The position numbers were made by a program, and so were the translations under genes. Positions 1 to 9,205 of a stretch of DNA of 64,000 bases are shown one piece after another; positions within the stretch are counted from its first letter, which is position 1; every line of letters starts with the position of its first letter. The notes under the pieces were generated by a model. That model ran no database searches and had not been told where the DNA came from. It saw only the letters and a list, made by a program, of their open reading frames with translations. The stretch is taken from positions 806,001 to 870,000 of the forward strand of contig NZ_JAJVKV010000003.1 in NCBI RefSeq assembly GCF_024198175.1, written 5' to 3'. This DNA is from Pyxidicoccus xibeiensis (GTDB lineage: Bacteria > Myxococcota > Myxococcia > Myxococcales > Myxococcaceae).

Positions 1-168
1 GAGGACACGGTGCGCTACTCCATGCCCTTCTTCGTGCACCCTTATGCGGACTGTGTGCTAGAGCCGCTGCCGTGCACGCAGACGCCGGACAACCCGGCGC
101 GCCATGCACCCATCACCGCGGATGCGTTCCTCAAGCAGCGCCTGCGGGAGATTGGCCTGTTGAAGTAA
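1..168 (+). CDS. Isopenicillin N synthase-like 2-oxoglutarate/Fe(II) oxygenase, C-terminal fragment
   Basis: The window opens inside this gene, and only the last 55 codons are present, ending at TAA 166-168. The fragment contains RYSMPFF, the R-x-S motif that binds the 2-oxoglutarate carboxylate in the isopenicillin N synthase family. It then has the family's closing pattern (PITADAFL followed by RLREIGL). The N-terminal DIOX_N domain and the HxD...H iron ligands lie upstream of the window. The fold assignment is firm for so short a piece, but the substrate cannot be inferred. It probably ends its transcript here, because a Cys-rich lipoprotein gene begins 45 bases downstream. Confidence 0.75.
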   Translation, partial: EDTVRYSMPFFVHPYADCVLEPLPCTQTPDNPARHAPITADAFLKQRLREIGLLK

Positions 169-213
169 TCGGAGGAGGGGCCGGCCTCACTCCTTCGACG
201 TAGGGGAAGTGAC

Positions 214-594
214 ATGAAGCTGGGATTTTCGGCGGCCCTGGCCGCCCTGACGCTGGGGCTGACCGGGTGTGACGAGTCGATGTGCTCGGGCATGGAGAGC
301 GCATATGAGGACTACCAGGCGCACGTCCGCGACTGCGGTGGCACCACGCAGAACCTGAGCCCGACGCGGGACACCGACGTCTGCAACGACCACATCGACG
401 ACGTCTGCACGGATGACGACGAGGCCGTCATGTTCGACTACATGGACTGCCTGCGTGACCTTCCCGGCTGCGGCGCGGGTGTCGATGCCATCAAGGCAGC
501 CGCCAGGCAGTGCTCCGACACCGCCTCGCGGAAGATCAACTCGAACAACGCCGACTGCCACCTGACCTTTGCCGGGTTCACCGTCGACGACTGA
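214..594 (+). CDS. Small Cys-rich lipoprotein, unknown function
   Basis: This 126-residue protein starts with a short basic end and a hydrophobic stretch leading to LTGC, a lipobox that places Cys19 as the acylated residue. After the lipobox there are eight more cysteines, an even number that would suit four disulfides in an oxidised compartment, and a run of Asp-rich sequence (DDVCTDDDEAV). I recognise no family. The RBS is AGGGGAAG a few bases before ATG 214. Small Cys-rich lipoproteins of this type are common in myxobacteria. Envelope location is inferred from the signal, and function is unknown. Confidence 0.8.
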   Translation: MKLGFSAALAALTLGLTGCDESMCSGMESAYEDYQAHVRDCGGTTQNLSPTRDTDVCNDHIDDVCTDDDEAVMFDYMDCLRDLPGCGAGVDAIKAAARQCSDTASRKINSNNADCHLTFAGFTVDD

Positions 595-596
595 CC

Positions 597-615
597 CGCG
601 GGCGCGAGGCCCGCG
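597..615 (+). terminator. GC-rich hairpin after the Cys-rich lipoprotein gene
   Basis: CGCGGGC and GCCCGCG form a perfect 7-bp stem around a 5-base loop, starting three bases after the stop codon. There is no U-tract, so it is a weak candidate intrinsic terminator. Confidence 0.4.
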
Positions 616-740
616 CTCCTCCGTCGGAGCGCCGGGCCACGTCTCCCGGGCGGCGAGGGCAGGCCCCACGCCTGGCGGGCTCGCCGTGCCGGCGGCAAGC
701 TCGACCGACTCCCGGGCCGGTGCCATCCTGGGTCCCCACC

Positions 741-1817
741 GTGGACGTCCTCCAACCCGCCACCCACGTCGAGCTCTTCGCCGTCCAACCCCGTGTCTCG
801 CTGGAGGACTATGCCTCCCCGGCGGCCTTCGCCGCGCGCCACCGGGCCCTGGCCGCGCGGGTGGACGCGCTGCGGGCCCGGGACGCCTCGGGCAGGCCCC
901 TCTACCCCGCCCTCGCGGTATGGCCGGAGATGGTGGGCGCGGCGCTGGGACTCATGGGCCACCTGTCCCGGGTGCGGCGCTGTCGGACGACGACCCGTGC
1001 GATGACGCGCGTGGCCCTGGCCGAGTGGCGCGCCCTGTGGCGCACCTGGCGCCGCTTCCGGCCACCCTCCATGGAGGAGTGCCTCTACGCCGCGCTCTCG
1101 CCGAAGGTCCACCGGGCCATGTGGGAGACCTTCTCCGGCATCGCGAGGGACTACGGCCTCTGGGTGGTGGCGGGCAGTGCGCTGCTCCCCGCGAGCCGCC
1201 TGGGGCCGGACACCCCGGACTTCGAGCCTGACGGCGCGCGCACCTACAACACCAGCTACACCTTCTCGCCAGAGGGGCGCTGCGTGGCGGTGACGCGCAA
1301 GGTGAACCTGGTGCCCACGCAGGAGGACGTGCTGCACCTCAGCCCGGGACGCCCGGAGGACCTGCCCGTGCTGCCCACGCCCTTCGGCACGCTGGGGACG
1401 CTCGTCTGCTACGACGGCTTCCGCGAGCCGCACACTTCCAACGAACCGTGGTTCGTCCCCTGCGCGCAGTACCTGGACGCGCTCGGCGTGGACGTCATCG
1501 CGCAGCCCTCCGCCAACGCCTGGGCCTGGGACGCGCCCTGGGCCTTCAACGACGCGGGTGAGTCCCAGCTGCGCCGCGAGCAGTGGTTCAACGAGGGCCT
1601 CTACACCCAGCTCCGCGCGCTCACCCGGGTGCGCTACGCGGTGAATCCGCAGCTCGTGGGCGGCTTCCTCGACAACACGTTCGAGGCCCCCTCGCTCATC
1701 CTGGAGCGCCCGGCCCCCGGAGAGGTGCGCGTGCTCGCGCAGTCGGCGAATCCCCGGGGCGAGGACGTGCTCCTCGCCACCGTGCCGGTGCCTACGCCCC
1801 GCCCAGCTTCTTCTTGA
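741..1817 (+). CDS. Nitrilase-superfamily carbon-nitrogen hydrolase
   Basis: This enzyme of about 358 residues belongs to the superfamily that hydrolyses non-peptide C-N bonds (amidases, nitrilases, carbamylases). The Glu-Lys-Cys catalytic triad is visible in order: Glu in VWPEMVG, Lys in VTRKVNLVP and Cys in [10 protein letters not shown]. The start is uncertain. GTG 741 gives the N-terminus [13 protein letters not shown] and is preferred because homologous sequence begins there, but no Shine-Dalgarno is evident, and GTG 720 is in frame. The last 26 bases overlap the 3' end of gatB on the other strand. The substrate cannot be predicted. The bulky segment between Glu and Lys (a WRTWRRF region) is longer than in small omega-amidases. 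Confidence 0.85.
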   Translation: MDVLQPATHVELFAVQPRVSLEDYASPAAFAARHRALAARVDALRARDASGRPLYPALAVWPEMVGAALGLMGHLSRVRRCRTTTRAMTRVALAEWRALWRTWRRFRPPSMEECLYAALSPKVHRAMWETFSGIARDYGLWVVAGSALLPASRLGPDTPDFEPDGARTYNTSYTFSPEGRCVAVTRKVNLVPTQEDVLHLSPGRPEDLPVLPTPFGTLGTLVCYDGFREPHTSNEPWFVPCAQYLDALGVDVIAQPSANAWAWDAPWAFNDAGESQLRREQWFNEGLYTQLRALTRVRYAVNPQLVGGFLDNTFEAPSLILERPAPGEVRVLAQSANPRGEDVLLATVPVPTPRPASS

Positions 1818-3234
1818 GCAGCTCGTTGACCAGGGCGGGGTTGCCCTTGCCCTTCATGGCCCGCATCACCTGGCCCACGAAGAAGCCGAACACCTGCGTC
1901 TTGCCCGCGCGGTACTTCTCCGCCTCACCAGCGTTCTTCGCCAGAATCTCGTCCACCACCGCCTCGATGGCGCCCGTGTCGCTCACCTGCGCCAAGCCCT
2001 TCTCCGCGATGATGTCCGCGGGGGCCTTGCCGGTGCGGAACATCTCGCCCAGCACGTCCTTGCCCGCGTTGGCGGACACCGTGCCCTTGTCCACCGCGCC
2101 CAGCAGCTCCGCCAGCTGCACCGGGGTGAAGCGCAGCGCGGACAGCGGCGTGCCCTCCTCCTTCAACAGGCGCATCAGCTCGCCGAGGAACCAGTTGGAG
2201 ACCTTCTTCGCGTCCGGGTAGTGCGCCGCGCACGCCTCGAAGAAGTCGGCCAGCGGGCGCTCGGCGGTGAGGATGCGGGCGTCGTACTCCGGCAGCCCGT
2301 ACTGGCTGATGAAGCGCGTCAGCTTCGCGCGGGGCAGCTCCGGCAGGGCCTGGGCGGCCGCGTCGATGGCGGCGTCGCTCACGTGCAGGGGCGGCAGGTC
2401 CGGCTCCGGGAAGTACCGGTAGTCGTGCGCATCCTCCTTGCTGCGCATGGAGCGGGTGACGCCCTTGTTGACGTCCCACAGGCGCGTCTCCTGGTCCACC
2501 TTCCCGCCGCCCTCGATGACGTCCACCTGCCGGGCAATCTCGTACTCCACCGCCTGCTTCACGAAGCGGAACGAGTTGAGGTTCTTCAGCTCGCAGCGCT
2601 GGCCATACGTGGACGAGCCCTTCGGCATCACCGACACGTTGGCGTCGCAGCGGAAGCTGCCCTCCTCCAGGTTGCCGTCGTTGACGCCCAGGTACACGAG
2701 CACGTCGCGCAGCGCCTTGAGGTACTCCACCGCCTCGTCCGCGTCGCGCAGGTCCGGCTCGCTGACGATTTCCAAGAGCGGCACGCCCGCGCGGTTGAGG
2801 TCCACCAGGCTCTGGCCCCCGCCGGCGTCGTGCACGTTCTTCCCCGCGTCCTCCTCCATGTGGATGCGGCGGACGCGGATGACCTTCTCGCCCTGCGGCG
2901 TGTCGATGACGAGCCGGCCGTGCTCGCAGATGGGCTGGTCGTACTGCGTAATCTGGTAGCCCTTGGGCAGGTCCGGATAGAAGTAGTTCTTCCGGCTCCA
3001 GATGCTCGTCTTCTTGACGGTGCACTCCAGCGCCAGGCCGGTGCGCACGGCGAACTCCACCACGCGCTGGTTGAGCACCGGCAGCACGCCCGGCATGCCG
3101 AGGCACACCGGGCACGTGTTGCGGTTGGGCTCGGCGCCGAAGGCGGTGGAGCAGCCGCAGAAGATCTTCGACTTCGTGAGGAGCTGCGCGTGCACCTCGA
3201 GGCCGATGACGGGCTGGAAATCGCTCACGGGCAT
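1792..3234 (-). CDS. gatB: Asp-tRNA(Asn)/Glu-tRNA(Gln) amidotransferase subunit B
   Basis: The 480-residue GatB is the tRNA-binding and kinase subunit of the GatCAB complex. The complex converts mischarged Glu-tRNA(Gln) and/or Asp-tRNA(Asn) to the correct amide form in the cytoplasm. The family signature is clear: an N-terminal [20 protein letters not shown], then [11 protein letters not shown], the glutamyl-kinase core with [10 protein letters not shown] and [10 protein letters not shown], and the YqeY-like C-terminal tail domain that binds tRNA. Length is normal. It lies 24 bases downstream of gatA and closes the gatC-gatA-gatB operon. Its 3' end overlaps the convergent nitrilase gene. Confidence 0.97.
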   Translation of the reverse strand: MPVSDFQPVIGLEVHAQLLTKSKIFCGCSTAFGAEPNRNTCPVCLGMPGVLPVLNQRVVEFAVRTGLALECTVKKTSIWSRKNYFYPDLPKGYQITQYDQPICEHGRLVIDTPQGEKVIRVRRIHMEEDAGKNVHDAGGGQSLVDLNRAGVPLLEIVSEPDLRDADEAVEYLKALRDVLVYLGVNDGNLEEGSFRCDANVSVMPKGSSTYGQRCELKNLNSFRFVKQAVEYEIARQVDVIEGGGKVDQETRLWDVNKGVTRSMRSKEDAHDYRYFPEPDLPPLHVSDAAIDAAAQALPELPRAKLTRFISQYGLPEYDARILTAERPLADFFEACAAHYPDAKKVSNWFLGELMRLLKEEGTPLSALRFTPVQLAELLGAVDKGTVSANAGKDVLGEMFRTGKAPADIIAEKGLAQVSDTGAIEAVVDEILAKNAGEAEKYRAGKTQVFGFFVGQVMRAMKGKGNPALVNELLKKKLGGA

Positions 3235-3258
3235 GGCGGAGTCACCAGTGCGGCACCG

Positions 3259-4728
3259 CTACGCACCCTGGAGGGGCGCGGCGCGGCGGAAGAAGTCGTG
3301 CTCGCGCTCGAAGGCGCGGGCGATGCGCAGCAGGCGGGCCTCGTCGAAGGGCCGCCCGAGAATCTGGAGTCCCACCGGCAGCCCCGCCTTCGTGAAGCCA
3401 CAGGGCACGGCCAGGCCGGGCAGGCCCGCCAGGTTGCACGGCAGGGTGTAGACGTCCATGAGGTACATGGACAGCGGGTCGTCCACCTTCTCGCCCAGCT
3501 TGAAGGGCGGCACCGGCGAGGTGGGCGACAGCAGCGCATCCACCTGCTGGAAGGCCTTCGTGAAGTCCTCGCGGATGAGGGTGCGGACCTTCTGCGCGCG
3601 CAGGTAGTAGGCGTCGTAGTAGCCGGCGGACAGCGCGTATGTCCCCAGCATGATGCGCAGCTTCACCTCCGGCCCGAAGCCCCGCTCGCGCGTCTGGGCA
3701 TACAGCTCCTTCAGCCCGCGCGCGTCCCTGGCCCGCAGGCCGTAGCGGATGCCGTCGTAGCGGGCCAGGTTGCTGGACGCCTCCGCCGGAGCGAGGAGGT
3801 AGTACGTGGCCAGCGCGTACTTCGTGTGGGGCAGCGACACGTCCACCAGCGTCGCGCCCAGCCGCTCGTACTCGGCCAGCGCCGCGCGCACGGACGCCTC
3901 CACCTCCGGGTCCATGCCCTCGGTGAAGTAGTCACGCGGCACGCCCAGCTTCAGGCCCCGCACGCCGGCCTCCAGGTCCGCCGAGTAGTCCGGCGCCTCC
4001 ACCGCCGCGGACGTGGAGTCCTGCGCGTCATGCCGGGCGATGACCTGGAGCAGCGCCGCCGCGTCCGCCACCGTGCGCGTCATGGGGCCCGGCTGGTCCA
4101 GCGACGAGGCGTAGGCGATGACGCCGTACCGCGACACCCGGCCGTAGGTGGGCTTCAGGCCCACGGTGTTGGTGAAGGCCGCGGGCTGGCGGATGGAGCC
4201 GCCGGTGTCCGTGCCCAGCGCGCCGAACACCTCGCGCGCCGCCACCGCCGCGGCCGAGCCACCCGACGAGCCCCCCGGCGTCCGCGTCACGTCCCACGGG
4301 TTGTGGCTGGGGAAGTACGCGCTGGACTCGTTGGACGAGCCCATCGCGAACTCGTCCAGGTTGAGCTTGCCCACCAGCGGCAGGCCCGCCTCCTTGAGCA
4401 GCCGCACCACCGTGGCATCCAGGGGCGGCACGAAGCCCTCGAGGATGCGCGAGCCGGCGGTGGTCTCCACGCCCTCGGTGAGGAAGAGGTCCTTGAGCCC
4501 CACCGGCACGCCGTCCAGGGGGCTGGCGGGGCTGCCCGCCTTGCGGCGCGCATCGCTGGCCCGGGCGGCGGCGAGGGCGCCGTCCTCGTCCACGCGCAGG
4601 AAGGCGCGCACCTTCGGGTCCACCTGGCGGATGCGCTCCAGGCACGCGCGGGTGGCCTCCTCGGAGGAGACCGCCCCCGCGGCCAGCTTCGCCGCCAGCT
4701 CCAGCATCGTGAGGTCCGTGAGCTGCAT
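3259..4728 (-). CDS. gatA: Asp-tRNA(Asn)/Glu-tRNA(Gln) amidotransferase subunit A
   Basis: GatA (489 residues) is the glutaminase subunit that releases ammonia for transfer by GatB. The amidase-signature catalytic triad is intact and falls exactly at the usual positions: Lys79 (VGLKD), Ser154 (PGGSSGGS) and Ser178 ([11 protein letters not shown]). The start at 4728 gives the N-terminus [11 protein letters not shown]. It is the only plausible start, 20 bases after the gatC stop. GatA is normally co-transcribed with gatC and gatB, as here. Confidence 0.97.
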   Translation of the reverse strand: MQLTDLTMLELAAKLAAGAVSSEEATRACLERIRQVDPKVRAFLRVDEDGALAAARASDARRKAGSPASPLDGVPVGLKDLFLTEGVETTAGSRILEGFVPPLDATVVRLLKEAGLPLVGKLNLDEFAMGSSNESSAYFPSHNPWDVTRTPGGSSGGSAAAVAAREVFGALGTDTGGSIRQPAAFTNTVGLKPTYGRVSRYGVIAYASSLDQPGPMTRTVADAAALLQVIARHDAQDSTSAAVEAPDYSADLEAGVRGLKLGVPRDYFTEGMDPEVEASVRAALAEYERLGATLVDVSLPHTKYALATYYLLAPAEASSNLARYDGIRYGLRARDARGLKELYAQTRERGFGPEVKLRIMLGTYALSAGYYDAYYLRAQKVRTLIREDFTKAFQQVDALLSPTSPVPPFKLGEKVDDPLSMYLMDVYTLPCNLAGLPGLAVPCGFTKAGLPVGLQILGRPFDEARLLRIARAFEREHDFFRRAAPLQGA

Positions 4729-4748
4729 GGAACGGCAAGCCTCCGGGG

Positions 4749-5036
4749 CTACTCGATGATTTTCGGCACGGCGAAGCTGGTGCCCGACTTCGCCGGCGCG
4801 TTGGCCAGGGACTTCTCCGGCGGCAGCGACGGCCGCGTCGCGTCCTCGCGAAGCAGCGAGGCCGCGAGCGTCGCGTGCGAGGTGGGCTCCACGGCCTCCA
4901 CGTCGAGCGCCTGGAGCTGCGCCACCGCGTCCAGCACCGCCGACAGCCGCGTGGCGAAGCGCTGCTCCTCCTCCGGAGTCAGCGCCAGCCGCGCCAGCGT
5001 GGCCACGTGGCGCACCTGCTCGAGCGTGAGGGCCAT
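4749..5036 (-). CDS. gatC: Asp-tRNA(Asn)/Glu-tRNA(Gln) amidotransferase subunit C
   Basis: The 95-residue GatC wraps around the GatA-GatB interface and stabilises the complex. It begins [19 protein letters not shown], the standard two-helix start, and contains the conserved [12 protein letters not shown] segment and a C-terminal FAVPKIIE, all typical. It is the first gat gene of the operon, 12 bases after the zinc-ribbon gene, so the four genes are probably one transcript. Confidence 0.95.
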   Translation of the reverse strand: MALTLEQVRHVATLARLALTPEEEQRFATRLSAVLDAVAQLQALDVEAVEPTSHATLAASLLREDATRPSLPPEKSLANAPAKSGTSFAVPKIIE

Positions 5037-5048
5037 GGACGAGGGGGG

Positions 5049-5384
5049 CTACTTCTTCTTGAACAGGTTGAGGACGGCGCCCATCACCTTGCCGCTGCCC
5101 TCGTGGCCGTGCTGCTTCACGAGCTGGTCCAGCTCGCCCGCGTCCAGGAAGACGCCGTGGCAGTTGAAGCAGGTGTCGATTTCCACGTTGCCCTGCTTCA
5201 GCGTCTGCAGGTCCATGCCGCACTTGGGGCACTTCATCCAGTGCAGCTGCTTCAGCTCCTCGCGCTGCTTCGTCGCAGTCTCGGCGGCCTGCTGCAGGGC
5301 CAGCTTGCGCTTCTTCTCAATCTCCTCCCGGGCGAAGTACTCCTCCTCGGTGGAAGACGGCTTGTCGGTACGGGCGTCAGCCAT
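5049..5384 (-). CDS. TFIIB-type zinc-ribbon protein
   Basis: This 111-residue protein has a charged N-terminal helix ([16 protein letters not shown]), then a zinc ribbon with CPKC at 52-55 and CFNC at 72-75, matching the zf-TFIIB domain (PF13453). The text around it, MDLQTL...[19 protein letters not shown], is highly characteristic of that family. Function is unknown in general. Its position as first gene of the gatCAB operon, 12 bases ahead of gatC, suggests co-expression with translation fidelity genes rather than a proven role in them. The Lys-rich tail NLFKKK may contact nucleic acid (inference). Confidence 0.85.
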   Translation of the reverse strand: MADARTDKPSSTEEEYFAREEIEKKRKLALQQAAETATKQREELKQLHWMKCPKCGMDLQTLKQGNVEIDTCFNCHGVFLDAGELDQLVKQHGHEGSGKVMGAVLNLFKKK

Positions 5385-5557
5385 GGTGCTCCTCCGCAGA
5401 ATTCCAGCCACCCCGCGACGCGGCGCGTCCGGGCGGCGCTGATGGGGGCACCATACCCGCTCCAGGAAGGTGCGCAGCCGAAATGTAGGCGCCCCGTCCG
5501 CTGCCTTCCGCTTCCCCTCGCTCCCCTCGGGATTCCCCTGGGAGGACTGCTGGAAAA

Positions 5558-5585
5558 TTGACCGCTCCCCCTCCCTCCCTACACT
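5558..5585 (+). promoter_or_regulatory. Sigma70-like promoter for ftsK
   Basis: TTGACC (5558-5563, 5/6 match to -35) is followed after 16 bases by TACACT (5580-5585, 4/6 match to -10). It lies 59 bases before the ftsK start codon, in a gap that is otherwise GC-rich, and just after an A-run. Confidence 0.55.
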
Positions 5586-5643
5586 CGCGGCGGGCATTGC
5601 TACAGCCCGCTACGCGGCTGAGACGCGCAGAGGGAAGACGGTC

Positions 5644-8600
5644 ATGACGGCGAAGAAGGGTCGGGCGGAGAAGGCTGTGCTGTCCCGGCAGGAAATCGCG
5701 ACGCGGCGAAGGCAGCTGGCGGACAAGCGGATGAAGGCTGGCTCGGGCGGGGGTGTCGCCGGGCGGGCCATCACCGGCGTGTTCCTGCTGGCCACATCCC
5801 TGTTGGCCCTGCTGTCCGTCGCGACGTTCGATGCGAAGGACAGGGTGGGTCCGGGCTTCCGCAACGCGGTGGGCCCGATGGGCCACCTCATCGCGGAGTC
5901 CCTGCGGGGACTGCTGGGCGTGTGTGCCTACCTCATTCCGATGGGGGGCCTCTACACGGCCATGGTGCTGTTCGTGGGCAACCGCGAGCGCAAGCGGGGG
6001 GCGCAGGTTGTCGCCCTGGTGCTGATGACGGTCAGCGTCTCCGTGCTGGCGCAGCTCATGTTCGCCGGGGACAAGGGCTGGGCACACCCGCCGGGAGGCG
6101 CGCTGGGCGCCGGGCTGGGCGGCCTGCTGGAGGGGCTGTTCTCCACCGTCGGCACCGTCATCCTCGTCACCGCGGTGAGCGCCGCCGCGCTCATCGTCGG
6201 CACGCAGTACACCTTCCTCAAGCTGTGCTCGCTGGCCTGGGCCGGGCTGTGCGTGCTGGGCCGCCGCCTGTCCGAGTCCTTCCACGTCTTCTGGGAGGCG
6301 CAGAAGGTCGCCTACAAGGAGCGCCAGGAGCGCGCCGCGCAGGAGAAGGAGGAGGAGGCCGCCTTCCTCGCGCAAATCGAGGCGGATGAGGAGGAGCTCG
6401 CCGAGGCCGAGCGGCTCGCCGCCGAGGCCGAGGCCGCCGAGGCGGAGGCCATGGCCGAGGAGGCCGTGCGCCTGGCGAAGCAGAACGAGAAGGAGCAGGC
6501 CGCCGCCGCGAAGCAGGCCCAGAAGGAGGCCCGCGAGCGCGAGAAGGCGGAGAAGCTGGAGAAGCGGCTGCTGCCCGCTCCTCGCGAGGAGGACTCGCTG
6601 CCGCCCGGGGCGGCCATCGCCATCACCGAGAAGCCGCCCGTCCGTGCGGAGAAGCGTCCGGCCCCTGGCGCGGACCCGGCCTGGGCCGCGTCCTTCCTCG
6701 CCCCCGAGCCCCGTCCCGTGGGCACGGAGGACGCCGAGCTCGCGCCGCGTGGGCGCCGCCGTCAGCCGAACATCGTCACCGGCCCTTCGGCCTCCACACC
6801 GCCGGTGGCCGCCGCCGCGCTGGCCGCCTCGCGCTCCGTGGACACCGAGCCGCCCGCTCCGGCGGTGGCGGCCCCCCTCGCCGCCGCTCCGGTGGCGCCC
6901 GCTGCCCCCGCCGCGGCCCCGGCGGCCATCGTCCCGGCGCCCGCGTCCGCGCTGGCGCGCATGCCGCTCATCGTGGAGCCCAAGGCCCCGCCCAAGCCCA
7001 CAGCGAAGAAGAGCCAGGACCAGTTCGAGTTCGTGGGCGACCGCAAGAGCTTCTCGCTGCCGCCGCTCGACGTGCTCGAGTGCGACCGGCAGGAGCGCAC
7101 CGCGCTGGACAAGGACGCCTTCCTCATCACCGCGGAGAAGCTGCGCGCGAAGCTGGCGGACTTCGGCATCGTCGGTGAGGTGGTGGAAATCCGCCCCGGC
7201 CCCGTCGTCACCATGTACGAGTTCCTGCCGGGCCCTGGCATCAAGGTGAGCAAGATTGCCTCGCTCGCGGACGACCTGGCCATGGCCATGGAGGCCATGC
7301 GCGTGCGCATCGTCGCCCCCATCCCCGGCAAGGGCGTGGTGGGCATCGAAGTCCCGAACAAGGACCGCGAGACGGTCTACCTCAAGGAGATCGCCGAGCA
7401 GGACGCCTTCAACAAGGGCGCCAGCAAGCTGACCATGTGCGTGGGCAAGGACATCGAGGGCATGCCGTACGTCCTCGACCTGGCCAAGGCGCCCCACCTG
7501 CTCATCGCCGGTACGACGGGCTCCGGCAAGTCGGTGGCCGTCAACTCCATGATCATGAGCATCCTCCTCAAGGCCACGCCGGAGGAGGTCCGCTTCATCA
7601 TGGTGGACCCGAAGATGCTGGAGCTCTCCGTCTACGAGGGCATCCCCCACCTGCTGCTGCCGGTGGTGACGGACCCGAAGAAGGCGGCGCTCGCGCTGCG
7701 CTGGGCGGTGGAGGAGATGGAGCGCCGCTACCAGCTGCTGTCCGAGGCCGGCGTGCGCAACATCGCCGGCTACAACAAGCTGGTGGAGAGCACCGCCGTC
7801 GAGGTGAAGGACTCCGAGCCCGCGCCGAAGAAGAAGTCCAAGCCCAAGAACGTGCTGGTGCTGGATGCGCCCGGGTCCGCCTCTTCCGGCGGCGAGGGCA
7901 TGGGCGTGGCCGCGCCGAGGGACGACGACGAGGACATGCGGGAGGCGGTGGTGTCCGAGGAGGCCGCCGAGGTGCCCGAGGTGGAGGCCGAGCCGGAGGA
8001 CTCCGAGGAGGGCCTGGCCGCGGACGCGGCTGGCGAGAAGGAGAAGAAGCAGCGCCAGAAGCTGCCGTACATCGTGGTCATCATCGACGAGCTGGCGGAC
8101 CTCATGATGGTGGCCAGCCGCGAGGTGGAGACGTACGTGGCCCGCCTGGCGCAGATGGCGCGTGCGTCCGGCATCCACCTGATGGTCGCCACGCAGCGTC
8201 CGTCCACCGACGTCGTCACCGGCGTCATCAAGGCCAACTTCCCCACGCGCGTCAGCTTCATGCTGCGCTCGAAGCCGGACTCGATGACGATTCTGGGCAC
8301 GGTGGGCGCCGAGGCCCTGCTGGGCATGGGCGACATGCTCATCATGCCGCCCACGAGCGCGCACCTGCAGCGCGTGCACGGCGCCTTCGTGTCGGAGAAC
8401 GAAATCAAGCGGGCGGTGGACCACCTCAAGGCCCAGGGCAAGCCCGTCTACGACGAGTCCATCCTCAAGCCGCGCGACGAAGAAGGCGAAGGCGGCGGCG
8501 GCGAGGAGGACGAGCTGTCCGACGAGCTGTACGACCAGGCGCTCGCGACGGTCAGCGAGATGCGTGCCGTCTCCATCTCCATGCTCCAGCGCAAGATGCG

Positions 8601-8736
8601 CATCGGCTACAACCGCGCGGCGCGCATGATTGAGCGCATGGAGCGCGACGGCGTGGTGGGCGCGGCCGACGGCGCCAAGCCCCGCGAGGTGCTCATCCGG
8701 GGCGTGGGCGACATGCCCGGCGCCGGAGCCATGTAG
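5644..8736 (+). CDS. ftsK: DNA translocase FtsK/SpoIIIE
   Basis: This 1030-residue protein is the septal DNA pump that clears chromosome ends during division. It has an N-terminal membrane region of four predicted helices (roughly residues 35-200), then an Ala/Glu-rich coiled linker (about 215-310) and a Pro/Ala-rich linker (to about 450). The alpha/beta motor follows, with Walker A GTTGSGKS at 623-630, the Walker B strand IVVIIDELADLMM, and a C-terminal gamma winged helix (DELYDQALATVSEMRAVSISMLQRKMRIGYNRA in outline) that reads KOPS-type sequences. The start at 5644 follows GGAAG. An acidic and basic insert of about 90 residues (about 716-806) interrupts the motor just before Walker B. FtsK proteins usually have a much shorter loop there. 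Confidence 0.95.
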   Translation: MTAKKGRAEKAVLSRQEIATRRRQLADKRMKAGSGGGVAGRAITGVFLLATSLLALLSVATFDAKDRVGPGFRNAVGPMGHLIAESLRGLLGVCAYLIPMGGLYTAMVLFVGNRERKRGAQVVALVLMTVSVSVLAQLMFAGDKGWAHPPGGALGAGLGGLLEGLFSTVGTVILVTAVSAAALIVGTQYTFLKLCSLAWAGLCVLGRRLSESFHVFWEAQKVAYKERQERAAQEKEEEAAFLAQIEADEEELAEAERLAAEAEAAEAEAMAEEAVRLAKQNEKEQAAAAKQAQKEAREREKAEKLEKRLLPAPREEDSLPPGAAIAITEKPPVRAEKRPAPGADPAWAASFLAPEPRPVGTEDAELAPRGRRRQPNIVTGPSASTPPVAAAALAASRSVDTEPPAPAVAAPLAAAPVAPAAPAAAPAAIVPAPASALARMPLIVEPKAPPKPTAKKSQDQFEFVGDRKSFSLPPLDVLECDRQERTALDKDAFLITAEKLRAKLADFGIVGEVVEIRPGPVVTMYEFLPGPGIKVSKIASLADDLAMAMEAMRVRIVAPIPGKGVVGIEVPNKDRETVYLKEIAEQDAFNKGASKLTMCVGKDIEGMPYVLDLAKAPHLLIAGTTGSGKSVAVNSMIMSILLKATPEEVRFIMVDPKMLELSVYEGIPHLLLPVVTDPKKAALALRWAVEEMERRYQLLSEAGVRNIAGYNKLVESTAVEVKDSEPAPKKKSKPKNVLVLDAPGSASSGGEGMGVAAPRDDDEDMREAVVSEEAAEVPEVEAEPEDSEEGLAADAAGEKEKKQRQKLPYIVVIIDELADLMMVASREVETYVARLAQMARASGIHLMVATQRPSTDVVTGVIKANFPTRVSFMLRSKPDSMTILGTVGAEALLGMGDMLIMPPTSAHLQRVHGAFVSENEIKRAVDHLKAQGKPVYDESILKPRDEEGEGGGGEEDELSDELYDQALATVSEMRAVSISMLQRKMRIGYNRAARMIERMERDGVVGAADGAKPREVLIRGVGDMPGAGAM

Positions 8737-8777
8737 CCCCCCGGGAACGGGGCTGGCGTCCTGGCGGTTCTTCTCAC

Positions 8778-8817
8778 GGGGGCGCCCCGGTTCCGGTCGT
8801 CCGGGCCGGGCGCCCCC
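8778..8817. terminator. Strong GC hairpin between ftsK and the monooxygenase gene
   Basis: GGGGGCGCCC (8778-8787) pairs perfectly with GGGCGCCCCC (8808-8817), with further CCGG pairing inside the loop. It begins 42 bases after the ftsK stop and probably ends the ftsK transcript. It has no clear U-tract. Confidence 0.5.
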
Positions 8818-8842
8818 GCCTCATTTCGCGAGGCGCGTGTCC

Positions 8843-9127
8843 ATGATTGTCGCCATCTCCCGCTTCCGCCCCGCCCCCGAGGAGGCGGACCGCCTGGTCG
8901 CCCGCTTCCAGGAGCGCACCCGGCAGGTGGATGCCTACGACGGCTTCCTGGGGCTGGAGGTGCTGCGCTCCTTCGAGCGCTCGCCGGAGCTGCTGCTGGT
9001 GACGCGCTGGAGGGACCGGGAGTCCATGCGGGCCTACTTCCAGTCCGCGGACTTCCAGCGCGCGAAGGCGGCGAGCGCCGAGCAGGAGGGCGCCACCTTC
9101 GCCATCTATGAAGTGGTGGGCACATGA
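8843..9127 (+). CDS. Antibiotic-biosynthesis-monooxygenase (ABM) domain protein
   Basis: This 94-residue single-domain protein begins MIVAISRFRPAPEEAD and has the ABM/dimeric ferredoxin-like pattern of a beta strand, a helix with FQERTRQVDAYDGFLGLEVL, then LLVTRWRDRESMRAYFQSADF. Such proteins dimerise. Some are heme-degrading (IsdG/HmoB type) and others are cofactor-free monooxygenases. I cannot pick between these. It sits between ftsK and a methyltransferase gene, with no functional link visible. Its last 12 bases belong to a 27-bp tandem duplication. Confidence 0.8.
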   Translation: MIVAISRFRPAPEEADRLVARFQERTRQVDAYDGFLGLEVLRSFERSPELLLVTRWRDRESMRAYFQSADFQRAKAASAEQEGATFAIYEVVGT

Positions 9128-9169
9128 GGTGCCCGGGAGGTTGTGGGCACATGAGGCGCGTTGCCGGTT
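9116..9169. repeat. 27-bp tandem duplication across the ABM stop codon
   Basis: GTGGGCACATGAGG occurs at 9116-9129 and again at 9143-9156, exactly 27 bases apart. The remaining bases of the two 27-base units also align with about six differences. The first copy contains the stop codon of the upstream gene. Confidence 0.75.
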
Positions 9170-9205
9170 CCCAAGCGGCCCCATGTCGTCTAAGGGCGGT
9201 GTCCC

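Noticed and set aside
2221..5442. Open frame of over 1000 codons opposite gatB, gatA and gatC
   Set aside because: The gat genes have every catalytic residue, and the opposite frame is a mirror of their codon usage.
5377..8424. Open frame opposite ftsK
   Set aside because: ftsK motifs are complete. The opposite frame is His/Leu/Arg-rich without any domain.
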